A stretch of 64,000 nucleotides of DNA from Paenibacillus phyllosphaerae (GTDB lineage Bacteria > Bacillota > Bacilli > Paenibacillales > Paenibacillaceae): NCBI RefSeq assembly GCF_014192105.1, contig NZ_JACHXK010000013.1:130380-194379 (forward strand), in the 5' to 3' direction. Of this stretch, positions 26,559 through 35,182 are shown piece by piece. Position 1 is the first letter of the stretch. The number at the start of each line of letters is the position of its first letter. The notes below the pieces were generated by a model. That model was not told the origin of the DNA. It saw only the letters and a list, made by a program, of their open reading frames with translations, and did not search any database. The position numbers and the translations under genes were made by a program.

Positions 26559-29282
26559 TTACTTCACCATCCATACGCGCATCAGCGAGAACAGCTGGTT
26601 CATATCAATCGGCTTGCTGATATAGTCGGATGCGCCGGCTGCAAGGCACAGCTCCCTGTCCTGCCTCATCGCTTTGGCGGTCAGCGCGATAATCGGCAGC
26701 GAGGCGAACTTCGGATTCGAGCGAATCGCCCGCGTCGCCTCATAGCCATCCACGACCGGCATCATAATATCCATAATGATAAGTTCGATGTCTTCATGAC
26801 TGCGAAGCTGATCCAGACACTCCTGCCCGTCATGCGCGGCGATGACCTCCATGCCCGCTTGCTCGAGCGCGTTCGTCAGCGCGAAAACGTTGCGGATATC
26901 GTCGTCGACCAACATCACTTTCCGGCCTCTGAACGTTTCCTCATGCGGCAGCCCAGGCAATTCTGCAGATGATTGGCCGAAGCGTGTGCGTGCCATGATC
27001 GCCGTTGTGTCCAGCGCAGCGTCTGCAGCTGCCGCCTGCAGACGCATTAATCCATTCTCCTCGGCGAGCCCTTTATTTGCCGCGGCTCCTTCTTGGAGCG
27101 ATGGAAGATAGAGCGTGAACGAAGAGCCTTCCCCTTCCCGGCTCTCGACCGTCAGGTAGCCTCTGAGCAGCCGGGTCAATTCCCTCGAGATCGACAAACC
27201 GAGACCGGTGCCGCCATATTTGCGATTCGTCGTCCCGTCCGCTTGGCGGAATGGCTCGAAGATCATCTGCAGCTTCTCCGGCGGTATGCCGATGCCGGTA
27301 TCCTTCACTTCCATAACGAGCGCAACCGGGTCTTTCATCACATCCGCAGCCGCTTGGTCCATTGCCGGATCGAAGCCGCGCAGCGTCATGACGACTTGGC
27401 CTCGCTCGGTAAATTTGAACGCATTGGACAGCAAGTTCTTCAGAATTTGATAGACCCGCTGCTCCGCGCTGAAGATCCAGTCCGGCGTGTTCGCCTCCCG
27501 TTCGATCGCAAAGGCAAGCCCCTTCTTCTCCGCCAGCTGCCCGAATTGATGCCGCATCACGACCGGGAGCTCCGTCGTATCCATCCGATCGATATGAATG
27601 TCGAGCTGCCCGGCCTCCACCTTGGATAAATCCAGAATGTCGTTGATGAGGAGCAGCAGATCCTCCCCTGCTCCATGAATGACTTTGGCGTATTCCTGCT
27701 CCTCCATACTGAGCGTCTGATTCGGGTTCTCCGCGAGCATCTGCGACAAGATGAGCATGCTGTTCAGCGGCGTCCGCAGTTCATGCGACATGTTCGCCAG
27801 GAACTCCGACTTGTACTGCGAGCTGCGGGCAAGCTCCGCCGCATAAGATTCCAGCTCGACCTGCGTTTGCGCGAGCGCCTTGGATTTCTCCTCGGCAAAA
27901 TACCCCCGCTCCGCCAGCTGCTCATTCGTAATTCGAAGCTCCTCCTGCTGCGTCTGCATTTCTTCCATCATCGTCTGCGACTCGCGCAGCAGCCTTTCGA
28001 TCTCCATTCGGCTCTCGACGCTATTAATGGTCACCCCGAACGTCTCGGCGACTCGCACGATGAGCTTGCGCGCCAGCTCCGTGAAGGGCTTGAAGGAAGC
28101 GAGCTCCATGACCGCCACCGTCTCGCCTTCGAATACAATCGGCACGATCAGAATGCTCTGCGGCGCCGAACTTCCGAGCGCCGAGCGGATGTGCAGGTGG
28201 GTCTGCTGCATCCCCTCCAAGCTGAATATCCGCTGATCTGCCGCGCATTGGCCGACAAGCCCTTCGCCGAGGCGGATGGCCGGCACGCCGAGCTCTGCCT
28301 CTACGACGGCGTAGGAAGCCAGACGCACCAGCGTCTTCCTCCGCTGATCCTGCCCTTTGATGTAGAGTACCGCGCAATAGGCCTCGGTATGTTCCGCTAT
28401 ATCCCGGATGAAGGAGGCGCCTAACTTCTCCATGTCCGTTATGCCCTGATGACGGCCGACCAACTTGGCCAAGCTCGACTCCAGCCATTCGCTGTCCGCC
28501 CGATTGGCGATCAGCAGATTCGTTGCGTCCCCGAGATCGCGGATCTCATCGTCCGTCCGGACTTCGATCCGTCTGTTGCCGGCGCTGTCCGAGACGGCGA
28601 TCTCCCGAATCGCCTGCTCAACCTCGCGAATCGTACGCACAATGGCGCGCGAGATCGCTATCCCGACGAATACCGCCACCGCTACGATAAGGAGCACAAT
28701 AACGCCAAGCGACCAGCGCAGATAGGTCCCCTGCTGATTGAGCTCTTCGGCGCGGGTCTGCGCGAGCGACTTCTCGACCGCTCGGAACTCGTCGAATTGC
28801 TCGCGGATTTCATCCACGTGCGCCTTGCCGATATCGCTCTGGAAGAACTCGCGCAGCTCCTCCTCCTTGCCTGCTTGCTTAAGCTCAATCGTCGGCTCTC
28901 CCGCAGTCGCAATCCATTCGAGAATGGAAGCGCGTATCGTCTCGAGCCGCTGCAGCTGCGAAGGATTATCGGCCACCAGGTCAGCAAGCGTGGCGTAATC
29001 CTCCTCCCACTTGGCATGGCCTTCGGTATAGGGGGGCAAGTAGCTGCTATCCCCGGTAATGATATAGCCCCGCTGCGCCGTCTCCATATCAAACAGTGCT
29101 TTCTCGATGCTGCTGGTGACCTCCTGCAGGATGAAATCATGCTCGGTAATAAACTTGATTTCCTTCTGCTGGTCGCTCAGCCTTCCTCCGATCACGACAA
29201 TGGACATAAGCAAACATAGAATGACGACAATATACCCGGTTAAGATTTTGGTCTGGATTCCGAAACGTACACGCTTTCGCAT
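26559..29282 (-). CDS. Hybrid sensor histidine kinase (CHASE3-HAMP-GAF-HisKA-HATPase-REC)
   Basis: 907 residues. Order: helix 12-32; a helical CHASE3-like region (TAQRGYIITGDSSYL); helix at about 192-212 and HAMP; a GAF domain (RLGEGLVGQCAADQ, SILIVPIV); a coiled coil; HisKA with FLANMSHELRTPLNS; HATPase with LLSNAFKFTERG, DTGIGIPPEKL and GGTGLGLSIS; and a C-terminal receiver with VMLVDDDIRNVFAL and LIIMDIMMPVVDG. No other partner is adjacent, so the output is unknown. A minus-strand TATAAT near 29330 may be its -10. Confidence 0.92.
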   Translation of the reverse strand: MRKRVRFGIQTKILTGYIVVILCLLMSIVVIGGRLSDQQKEIKFITEHDFILQEVTSSIEKALFDMETAQRGYIITGDSSYLPPYTEGHAKWEEDYATLADLVADNPSQLQRLETIRASILEWIATAGEPTIELKQAGKEEELREFFQSDIGKAHVDEIREQFDEFRAVEKSLAQTRAEELNQQGTYLRWSLGVIVLLIVAVAVFVGIAISRAIVRTIREVEQAIREIAVSDSAGNRRIEVRTDDEIRDLGDATNLLIANRADSEWLESSLAKLVGRHQGITDMEKLGASFIRDIAEHTEAYCAVLYIKGQDQRRKTLVRLASYAVVEAELGVPAIRLGEGLVGQCAADQRIFSLEGMQQTHLHIRSALGSSAPQSILIVPIVFEGETVAVMELASFKPFTELARKLIVRVAETFGVTINSVESRMEIERLLRESQTMMEEMQTQQEELRITNEQLAERGYFAEEKSKALAQTQVELESYAAELARSSQYKSEFLANMSHELRTPLNSMLILSQMLAENPNQTLSMEEQEYAKVIHGAGEDLLLLINDILDLSKVEAGQLDIHIDRMDTTELPVVMRHQFGQLAEKKGLAFAIEREANTPDWIFSAEQRVYQILKNLLSNAFKFTERGQVVMTLRGFDPAMDQAAADVMKDPVALVMEVKDTGIGIPPEKLQMIFEPFRQADGTTNRKYGGTGLGLSISRELTRLLRGYLTVESREGEGSSFTLYLPSLQEGAAANKGLAEENGLMRLQAAAADAALDTTAIMARTRFGQSSAELPGLPHEETFRGRKVMLVDDDIRNVFALTNALEQAGMEVIAAHDGQECLDQLRSHEDIELIIMDIMMPVVDGYEATRAIRSNPKFASLPIIALTAKAMRQDRELCLAAGASDYISKPIDMNQLFSLMRVWMVK

Positions 29283-29436
29283 GGTTCTCCCCTTGCCCGC
29301 AAAATGGATTAGTACATAATGTATCTGAATTATACTACAGGGCGGGAGAAAGCTGCCATGGCAACCGAAATGCCGGTGAGTGCCGTATTCCCCGTCTTAC
29401 GTATGTGCACGCCAACCCATCAGCCAGGTCGAGCGT

Positions 29437-30168
29437 TCACGTTAATATCACGGGCCCCTGATCCGTAATGGCAACCGTATGCTCATATTGGGCCGACCAC
29501 TTCCCGTCGAAGCTTCGCGCCGTCCAGCCATCGGCGTCGACATTCACATAGGGAAGGCCGAGCGTCAGGATCGGCTCTATCGTCAGCACCATCCCGCTGC
29601 GCAGCCGTTTGCCCGTGCCTGCCCGGCCGCTATGCATCACCTGCGGCGACTCGTGCAGCTGCCGGCCGATGCCGTGCCCGACGAAGCTTTCGACGACCGT
29701 AAGTCCCGCCTGCTCCGCCGCAGCCTGCACCGCATGGCCGATATCGCCGAGCCTGCGGCCAGGCGCGGCCTGCGCAATGCCGGCATAGAGCGCCTGCTTC
29801 GCGCCTGCCATGAGGCGCGCCGCCTCCGGGGAAGGCGTGCCTACCGCATAGGTCCAGGCGGAATCGGCCATCCAGCCGTCTTTCTCCGCGACCATATCGA
29901 TCGTGACCATATCGCCCGCCCGCAGCGGCTGCTCAGTGGGAAATCCGTGGCAGAACACGTCATTGACCGAGGCGCAGGTCGCATAGCGGTAGCCCCGGTA
30001 CCCTTTTTGCGCCGGCCGCGCGCCGTGCTGCTGCATGAAGCCTTCGACGAAAGCGTCGATCTCGGCTGTCGTGACGCCGGGGCGAATGCGCCGGGCAATC
30101 TCTTTGTGGCAGGCGGCCACGATCGCGCCTGCTTTGCGGATCAGGCGGATCTCCTCTGCATTTTTCAT
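29437..30168 (-). CDS. map: Methionine aminopeptidase, type I
   Basis: 243 residues. Removes the initiator methionine from new proteins. Metal ligands are visible: the first Asp in VTIDMVAEKDGW, the second in MADSAWTYAVG, His in FVGHGIGRQLHE, Glu in LTIEPILTLG and Glu in QYEHTVAI. The substrate-side His is in CHGFPTE. The ATG at 30168 follows GGAGGCATC. The open frame continues to 30447 through repeat copy C, but that part is repeat sequence. Bacilli often carry several map genes, and this one is outside a ribosomal operon, so it is probably an extra copy. Confidence 0.92.
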   Translation of the reverse strand: MKNAEEIRLIRKAGAIVAACHKEIARRIRPGVTTAEIDAFVEGFMQQHGARPAQKGYRGYRYATCASVNDVFCHGFPTEQPLRAGDMVTIDMVAEKDGWMADSAWTYAVGTPSPEAARLMAGAKQALYAGIAQAAPGRRLGDIGHAVQAAAEQAGLTVVESFVGHGIGRQLHESPQVMHSGRAGTGKRLRSGMVLTIEPILTLGLPYVNVDADGWTARSFDGKWSAQYEHTVAITDQGPVILT

Positions 30169-30185
30169 AGTGATGCCTCCCCTTG

Positions 30186-30728
30186 GCCCCTCCTCGGAGG
30201 GGAGATAGGGGCTGTCGCCCCTTCGACCCCGGATAGTTGTGAGGGGCTGCTGCCCCTTGGACCCCGCTAGTTTTTGAGGGGCTGCGCCCCTAAGACCTTT
30301 GCTTTCTCCCTCGCCCCTTCCCCCTCCGCCGAGGGGAACAAAGGGCCACGGCCCTCTTGACACCCGTAATTGGCGTGACTCGGCACGCGGCCGTCTTCGA
30401 TGTGTCCTTTCGTTGTGGGTCCGCTTTTGTCCCACTGTCGGGGACAAAGCTCTTCGTTCGAACTTCGTTCTTTACGTTGTGCCTTGGGGAGGTGACCTCC
30501 ACGTAGTGCGTTATGCATATCAGAGTGCTGGCCTTCGCTTGCGTCCGCCTTGCGGACACGCTTTACGCTTTCGAGCTAAGCCCGCTTTTGTCCCACTGTC
30601 GGGGACAAAGCTCTTCTTTCGAGCTTCGTTCGTTACGTTGTGCCTTGGGGAGGTGACCTCTGCGTAGCACGTAATGCGCATCACCATGTTGGCCTTCGCT
30701 TGCGTCCGCTTCGCGGACCACTTTACGT
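30186..30728 (+). repeat. Dispersed structured intergenic repeat, copy C (expanded)
   Basis: The longest copy, about 540 bp, filling the gap between map and the 62-residue protein gene and antisense to both. It has all the shared blocks (ACACCCG, GGCGTGACTCG, ACGCGGCCGTCTTCGATG, GTTGTGCCTTGGGGAGGTGA). It is enlarged by a tripled 35-bp 5' module and a 161-bp tandem duplication of the 3' half. Its terminal hairpins read GTCCGC-CTT-GCGGAC and GTCCGC-TTC-GCGGAC, a paired change from GTCCAC/GTGGAC in A, B and D. The map promoter must lie inside or next to it. Confidence 0.9.
30208..30312 (+). repeat. Three tandem 35-bp modules inside copy C
   Basis: GGGGCTG...GCCCC hairpins begin at 30208, 30243 and 30278, an exact 35-bp period. 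Each is followed by a variant of TTNGACCCC plus a short AT-rich spacer. Copies A and B carry a single such module. Confidence 0.85.
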
Positions 30729-30733
30729 TTTTG
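30421..30733 (+). repeat. 161-bp tandem duplication inside copy C
   Basis: The central stem begins at 30423 and again at 30584. GCCTTGGGGAGGTGACCTC begins at 30481 and 30642, and the terminal hairpin arm at 30542 and 30703. All are offset by exactly 161 bp, so there is no net indel between the units. Differences include TTCGAAC against TTCGAGC and changes in the variable segment after GTGACCTC. Confidence 0.9.
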
Positions 30734-30752
30734 TAAAGCTTAAAAACAGGTA

Positions 30753-30785
30753 CAAAAAAGCCCTGTCCACATCGGGACAAGGCTT
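30753..30785 (-). terminator. Terminator of the 62-residue protein gene
   Basis: Minus-strand AGCCTTGTCCC and GGACAGGGCT form a stem followed by TTTTTTG, 13 bp past the stop. Confidence 0.8.
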
Positions 30786-30798
30786 ATATTTAACCGTT

Positions 30799-30987
30799 TT
30801 AACTTACAGAGGAGCGGAGTCTCCCCATCTCATGTTCGACCAGCATCGTCAGCTCGTCCTCGTACCCTCCGGTGATCCGATACTTGCGGCAGTAGTCCTT
30901 CACGAATTTACGCGAATCCTTAGGTTGAAAAATTCTCGTTAGTTCCCTCAGGCTTTCCTTGACTTCATTATGGCTTCGTTTCGCCAT
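30799..30987 (-). CDS. Small basic hypothetical protein, 62 residues
   Basis: MAKRSHNEVKESLRELTRIF followed by KDYCRKYRITGGYEDELTML. Mostly helical and charged, with one cysteine and no membrane segment. I do not recognise the family. ATG at 30987 follows GGGAGGGG by 5 nt. It has its own terminator and a good upstream promoter (31141-31169), so a real gene is likely. The leader is about 145 nt. Confidence 0.75.
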   Translation of the reverse strand: MAKRSHNEVKESLRELTRIFQPKDSRKFVKDYCRKYRITGGYEDELTMLVEHEMGRLRSSVS

Positions 30988-31140
30988 GAAATCCCCTCCC
31001 AATCATCGGATGGCGGTCCTTGCAACATGTACGAGAGCTCTCTGTCTGAAATGTAGACGCCTCTTATGGTCCAAGATGTAAGAACTAGCCGGTTGATCCA
31101 GGCGACTTCATGCAGAAACAATTTTCTTATTTGTCAGTTA

Positions 31141-31169
31141 ATTATAACATTTATAAAGAGAGATTGAAA
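31141..31169 (-). promoter_or_regulatory. Promoter of the 62-residue protein gene
   Basis: Minus-strand TTTCAA, 17 bp, TATAAT, with TG one base before the -10 (TGTTATAAT, extended -10). Nothing else is evident in 30988-31140. Confidence 0.6.
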
Positions 31170-31199
31170 AGCGAACATCATCTATATTTTCCTTTAAGA

Positions 31200-31406
31200 T
31201 CATTTTTTGTCGATTTTAGTCGAAACACTAACTTCCTCCGCAGCCGGATCTTCCGGCGGAAACACGGATAATGGCGTTGCTTGTTCGTTGGAGCGGGGGG
31301 CTGACCACGTGCTATTCTTGTACATACGCAGGTATGCAAACACGCCGATGATGGCGACGAGCACGCCAAACAAGATAACTACGGTCGTAATCCACGAGCT
31401 AACCAT
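31200..31406 (-). CDS. Small single-span membrane protein, 68 residues
   Basis: MVSSWITTVVILFGVLVAII begins one hydrophobic helix (about 5-27), followed by a basic YLRMYKNS and an acidic, proline-containing cytoplasmic tail. No known domain. ATG at 31406 follows GGGGGAGGGACG; a good sigma-A promoter lies at 31452-31480. Function unknown. Confidence 0.75.
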   Translation of the reverse strand: MVSSWITTVVILFGVLVAIIGVFAYLRMYKNSTWSAPRSNEQATPLSVFPPEDPAAEEVSVSTKIDKK

Positions 31407-31451
31407 GATCGTCCCTCCCCCTTCTCCACCCATTTTTCCAGTTATAGGCTA

Positions 31452-31480
31452 AGTATAGGGGAAAGGGAGAACGCTTTCAA
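31452..31480 (-). promoter_or_regulatory. Sigma-A promoter of the 68-residue membrane protein gene
   Basis: Minus-strand TTGAAA, 17 bp, TATACT, 5 of 6 matches in each box. Confidence 0.7.
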
Positions 31481-31568
31481 CGTGGTGGACCTGCTGCTAC
31501 AAAATTGTAACATTGTAACATTCCGATTACTCATCGCTTACATTCCAAGGTCTCGCTACCACGCCGCT

Positions 31569-33323
31569 TTACCGGTTGTCCTCCTCCTTATCGCTGCCCG
31601 GTTCTTCCGCCGGGGGCTTCAAGTTTGCAGACGTCTCCTCCTTCAATTTGCGGTGCAGCACCTTCCCGATCATGGACATCGGCAGCTCGTCACGGTATTC
31701 ATACGCATGCGGCACCTTGAAGGCAGCGAGCCGTTCCCGGCACCAAAGGTCCAGCTGCGCAGCCGATACTTGCCGCCCCTGCGCAAGGACGATGAACGCC
31801 TTCACCGTCTCCCCGCGGTAAGGGTCATGAACGCCGATGACGGCGGCCTCACGAACGGCCGGGTGCTCATACAGCACCTCCTCGATCTCCCGCGGATAAA
31901 TGTTGAAGCCGCCTGCAATGATGACATCCTTCTGTCGTCCGACAATGACAAAATAGCCTTCCTCGTCCATCGTCGCCAAGTCCCCCGTCTGCAGCCACCC
32001 GTCCCGCAGCACCTCGGCCGTCGCTTCGGGACGTTCCCAATAGCCGGCCATCACCTGCGGTCCGCGTACGAGCAGTTCGCCTACTTCGCCGCTCGGGAGC
32101 GTCTCGCCGGTTTGCCGGTCCACGACTTTGGCGTCCGTGCCAGGCAGCGGCAGCCCGATCGTGCCGGTCTTGCGGCGGCCCCAGAGCGGGTTCGCGTGCG
32201 TAACCGGGGAAGCCTCGGTCAAGCCGTAGCCTTCGATCAGCTTCCCGCCCGTCAGCTCCTCGAAGCGCTGCTGCACCTCAAGGGGCAACGGAGCGGCCCC
32301 GCTGACGCATGCTTGGATCGACGATAAATCATATTTATGCGCGTTCGGCGCATTCATGATCGCAACGTACATGGTCGGAGCGCCCGGGAATACGGTCGGC
32401 CGATGTTTGCGAATCGACTCCAATACCATATCCGGCACGAAACGCGGCAGCAGGAGAAGCAGTCCCCCGCGGAGGACCGCCTGATTCATTAATACCGTCA
32501 AACCGAACACATGAAACAGGGGGAGCGCGGCGAGGAACCGTTCCTTGCCGTCTTGAAGGCGGTTACACCATGCGGCATTCTGCTTCGTGTTGGCGATCAA
32601 GTTCCGGTGCGTGAGCATAACGCCTTTCGCCTGCCCCGTCGTTCCGCCCGTATATTGGAGCAGCGCCAAATCGGAAGACGGTTCGACGTCAACCTGCGCG
32701 AACGTCTTCCCGGAGCGCATGAACCGCTTATAGGATACGAGGCCATTTTGTCCGTACGCGATCTTCGGCGGCTTCATGGCCCCGGTCTGCTTCAGCGGAT
32801 AGAGGATATTTTTCGGAAAAGGAAGCGCGTCCTGAATCGAAGTCACGATGACCCGCTTCAACTGCGGAAGGGGCCCCTCTTCCGGAACTTCGCCCCTCAC
32901 CTTCGCCAACCGCGGGTAAAGCACGTCAAGGAGGATGATCGCGCAGGCACCGCTGTCCTTAAGCTGGTGGGCGAGCTCGCGCTCAACGTAGAGCGGATTG
33001 GTCATCACGACGACGGCCCCGGCCATCAGCGCGCCGAAATACGCGATGACGGTCTGCGGACAGTTCGGCAGCATGACGGCGACGCGGTCTCCCTTACCGA
33101 TCCCGGAAGCCTGCAGAGCGGCCGCCATCGCGGTCGCCGCTCGCTGCAGCTCACGGTACGTCGTCGTCTTGCCGAAAAACTCAAGCGCGCCATGATCCGG
33201 AAATACCGTAGCAGAATGCTGCAGCAGATCATGGACGGCGATATCCGGGATCTCGACATCCGCTTCGATATCAAGCGGATAGTGCTTGTGCCAAGGACGT
33301 TCAAAGCGCTGCGCCTCTTCCAT
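31569..33323 (-). CDS. lcfA: Long-chain fatty-acid-CoA ligase
   Basis: 584 residues of the AMP-forming adenylate family. The P-loop is LLQYTGGTTGQAKGVMLTHR; further motifs are GYGLTEASPVTH, GELLVRGPQVMAGYW, LQTGDLATMDEEGYF and the catalytic-lysine end region SMIGKVLHRKLKEE. Activates fatty acids to acyl-CoA for beta-oxidation. Last gene of the operon fadF-like, fadE-like, lcfA; 32 bp separate it from the dehydrogenase gene. GGGAGG lies about 11 nt before the ATG. No clear terminator was seen after it; the direct repeat TTGTAACATTGTAACA lies just downstream (about 31505-31520). Confidence 0.93.
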   Translation of the reverse strand: MEEAQRFERPWHKHYPLDIEADVEIPDIAVHDLLQHSATVFPDHGALEFFGKTTTYRELQRAATAMAAALQASGIGKGDRVAVMLPNCPQTVIAYFGALMAGAVVVMTNPLYVERELAHQLKDSGACAIILLDVLYPRLAKVRGEVPEEGPLPQLKRVIVTSIQDALPFPKNILYPLKQTGAMKPPKIAYGQNGLVSYKRFMRSGKTFAQVDVEPSSDLALLQYTGGTTGQAKGVMLTHRNLIANTKQNAAWCNRLQDGKERFLAALPLFHVFGLTVLMNQAVLRGGLLLLLPRFVPDMVLESIRKHRPTVFPGAPTMYVAIMNAPNAHKYDLSSIQACVSGAAPLPLEVQQRFEELTGGKLIEGYGLTEASPVTHANPLWGRRKTGTIGLPLPGTDAKVVDRQTGETLPSGEVGELLVRGPQVMAGYWERPEATAEVLRDGWLQTGDLATMDEEGYFVIVGRQKDVIIAGGFNIYPREIEEVLYEHPAVREAAVIGVHDPYRGETVKAFIVLAQGRQVSAAQLDLWCRERLAAFKVPHAYEYRDELPMSMIGKVLHRKLKEETSANLKPPAEEPGSDKEEDNR

Positions 33324-33355
33324 TGCTTGGGTCGCCTCCCTCTTCCTCTTGCAAG

Positions 33356-35155
33356 TCAGATCATATAGCTGCCGCTGCGCACGACCGCGGCCGCAATGCC
33401 CCGCTTCAGGCCGACCGTATCGGTCAGCGGCGCGCGCATCAGCTTCCGCAGAATGCCCAGCTGCGCATTGAGCGCCTCTCCGCTTGCCAGGGCGGCAAGC
33501 GCCGTCTTCGCTTCGCGCTCGATTTGTTCCATCGTCTCGTGGACGAATACAGCCGTCATATCGATTGCAAGCTGCGCCTGCGAGGCCTCCGCCGGCGTGC
33601 GCTGCAGCATTTTGCGCGTACGGAGGGCCGCGCTTTCCATCGCGTAGATGTGAATCATCATATCCGCCAGCAGGCTGAGCACCTCCTGCTGCTGCTCGAG
33701 GCTCAGGCCATACTTCTGAATGGCGAGTCCGCCGACCGCAAGGAACGTCTTCTTCGCTTGCCCGATCCGGTAACTCTCCTTCTCCAGCGGCGCGTCGAAT
33801 GCGGGCAGCGGCATCGGCTGCATCAGCTCGTGCTGGAGGGCGCGCGCCTTGCGGAGCAGCGGCAGATCGCCGCGCAGCGCTTTTTTCATCAGCATGCCTG
33901 GAATGAGCATCCGATTGATCTCGTTCGTCCCTTCGAAAATCCGGTTAATGCGCACATCCCGGTAAATCCGGTCCACCTGATTACCCTCGATATACCCGTA
34001 GCCGCCATGAATCTGCAGCGCTTCATCCGCCATGCGGTCGAGCAGCTCGGTGGCGAATACTTTGTTAATCGAGCATTCCAGCGCGTATTCGCTGATCGCT
34101 TCCGCCGCTCGGGCACCAGATGCCTTGGCATCCGCCGCCTCCTGGCCTCCGCCCGGGCTAAGCAGATCATCGATCCAACCCGCTGTACGGTAGACCATGC
34201 TCTCCATCACGTATGCGGCGATATTCATGTCCGCAAGCTTCGCCCCGATCAGCGGGAAGGCCGAGATCACGCGCCCGAATTGCTTGCGCGTATTCGCGTA
34301 ACGCGCCGACAGCGCAACGAGCTCCTTGGCCCCGCCGACGCAGCTTGCTGCGAGCTTGAACCGGCCGATGTTCAGGATGTTGAACGCGATCGTATGCCCT
34401 CTGCCCACCTCGCCAAGCACGTTGGCGATCGGCACCGGCGTCTCGTCGAAGTACAGCGGACAGGTCGAAGTCCCTTTAAGGCCCAGCTTCTTCTCTTCCG
34501 GCCCGATCGTGAACCCCGGCATGCCCCGCTCGACGATAAATGCGGTAAAGTCGTCGCCGTCGACCTTCGCATAGACGATGAACACATCCGCGAAGCCCGC
34601 GTTAGTGATGAAAACCTTCGATCCGCTCAGCATGTAATGCTGGCCGTCGGGCGACAGCCTCGCCCTCGTCTTCACGCTCATCGCGTCCGAGCCTGCCCCG
34701 GGCTCCGTCAAGCAATAAGCGGCGAACCGCTTGCCTTGCGCCAGATCCGGCAAGTATCGCTGCTTCTGCTCCTCCGAGCCGAAATACACGATAGGCAGCG
34801 TCCCGATCCCAGCATGGGCGGCGATCGTGATGGCCAGGGAACCGGCTTCCGCGATCGACTCCGCCAGCAGTGCCGAGCTGATCAGATCCAGTCCCAAGCC
34901 GCCGTAACGTTCCGGCACGTCTGCCGCCAGCAAGCCCAAACCGCCGGCTTTGTCTAACAGCTCCAACGTCAGCTCATAATTCACGGTATCGAGCTGCTCT
35001 TTGCGGGGGCGCACCTCACCCGCGATGAAAGCTGCCGCCGCCTGGCCTAGCAGCCGCTGTTCCTCCGTGAAATCCTCTGGGGTCGCCATCGCCTCCGGAG
35101 GCAAATCTGCGGCGACGAACCGTCCGCCCCATCGATTGTGTCCGCTGCTCATCAT
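33356..35155 (-). CDS. fadE: Acyl-CoA dehydrogenase
   Basis: 599 residues. The flavoenzyme makes the first double bond in beta-oxidation. Motifs: AYCLTEPGAGSDAMSVKTRA, KVFITNAGFADVFIVYAK, NIGRFKLAASCVGGAKE, RKQFGRVISAFPLI, and the catalytic-base region INRIFEGTNEINRM. About 180 extra residues follow the standard core, as in B. subtilis FadE. AAAGGAG precedes the ATG. It lies 27 bp after the Fe-S oxidoreductase gene, its probable electron acceptor. Confidence 0.94.
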   Translation of the reverse strand: MMSSGHNRWGGRFVAADLPPEAMATPEDFTEEQRLLGQAAAAFIAGEVRPRKEQLDTVNYELTLELLDKAGGLGLLAADVPERYGGLGLDLISSALLAESIAEAGSLAITIAAHAGIGTLPIVYFGSEEQKQRYLPDLAQGKRFAAYCLTEPGAGSDAMSVKTRARLSPDGQHYMLSGSKVFITNAGFADVFIVYAKVDGDDFTAFIVERGMPGFTIGPEEKKLGLKGTSTCPLYFDETPVPIANVLGEVGRGHTIAFNILNIGRFKLAASCVGGAKELVALSARYANTRKQFGRVISAFPLIGAKLADMNIAAYVMESMVYRTAGWIDDLLSPGGGQEAADAKASGARAAEAISEYALECSINKVFATELLDRMADEALQIHGGYGYIEGNQVDRIYRDVRINRIFEGTNEINRMLIPGMLMKKALRGDLPLLRKARALQHELMQPMPLPAFDAPLEKESYRIGQAKKTFLAVGGLAIQKYGLSLEQQQEVLSLLADMMIHIYAMESAALRTRKMLQRTPAEASQAQLAIDMTAVFVHETMEQIEREAKTALAALASGEALNAQLGILRKLMRAPLTDTVGLKRGIAAAVVRSGSYMI

Positions 35156-35182
35156 ATGGATCGCTCCTTTCTTGCCTAGCTG

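Noticed and set aside
28024..28488. Minus-strand 154-codon frame within the hybrid kinase gene
   Set aside because: It is another frame inside the confident 907-residue kinase, with mirrored composition.
30169..30447. Similar peptides (with RTHRRRPR and RLRVSRG-like stretches) readable in several repeat copies
   Set aside because: They come from the conserved ACGCGGCCGTCTTCGATG block read on one strand. Starts and frames are not kept, and copy differences preserve base pairing rather than codons.
33323..34957. 544-codon plus-strand open frame opposite the acyl-CoA dehydrogenase gene
   Set aside because: A shadow of the GC-rich dehydrogenase gene, whose motifs run through the whole region.
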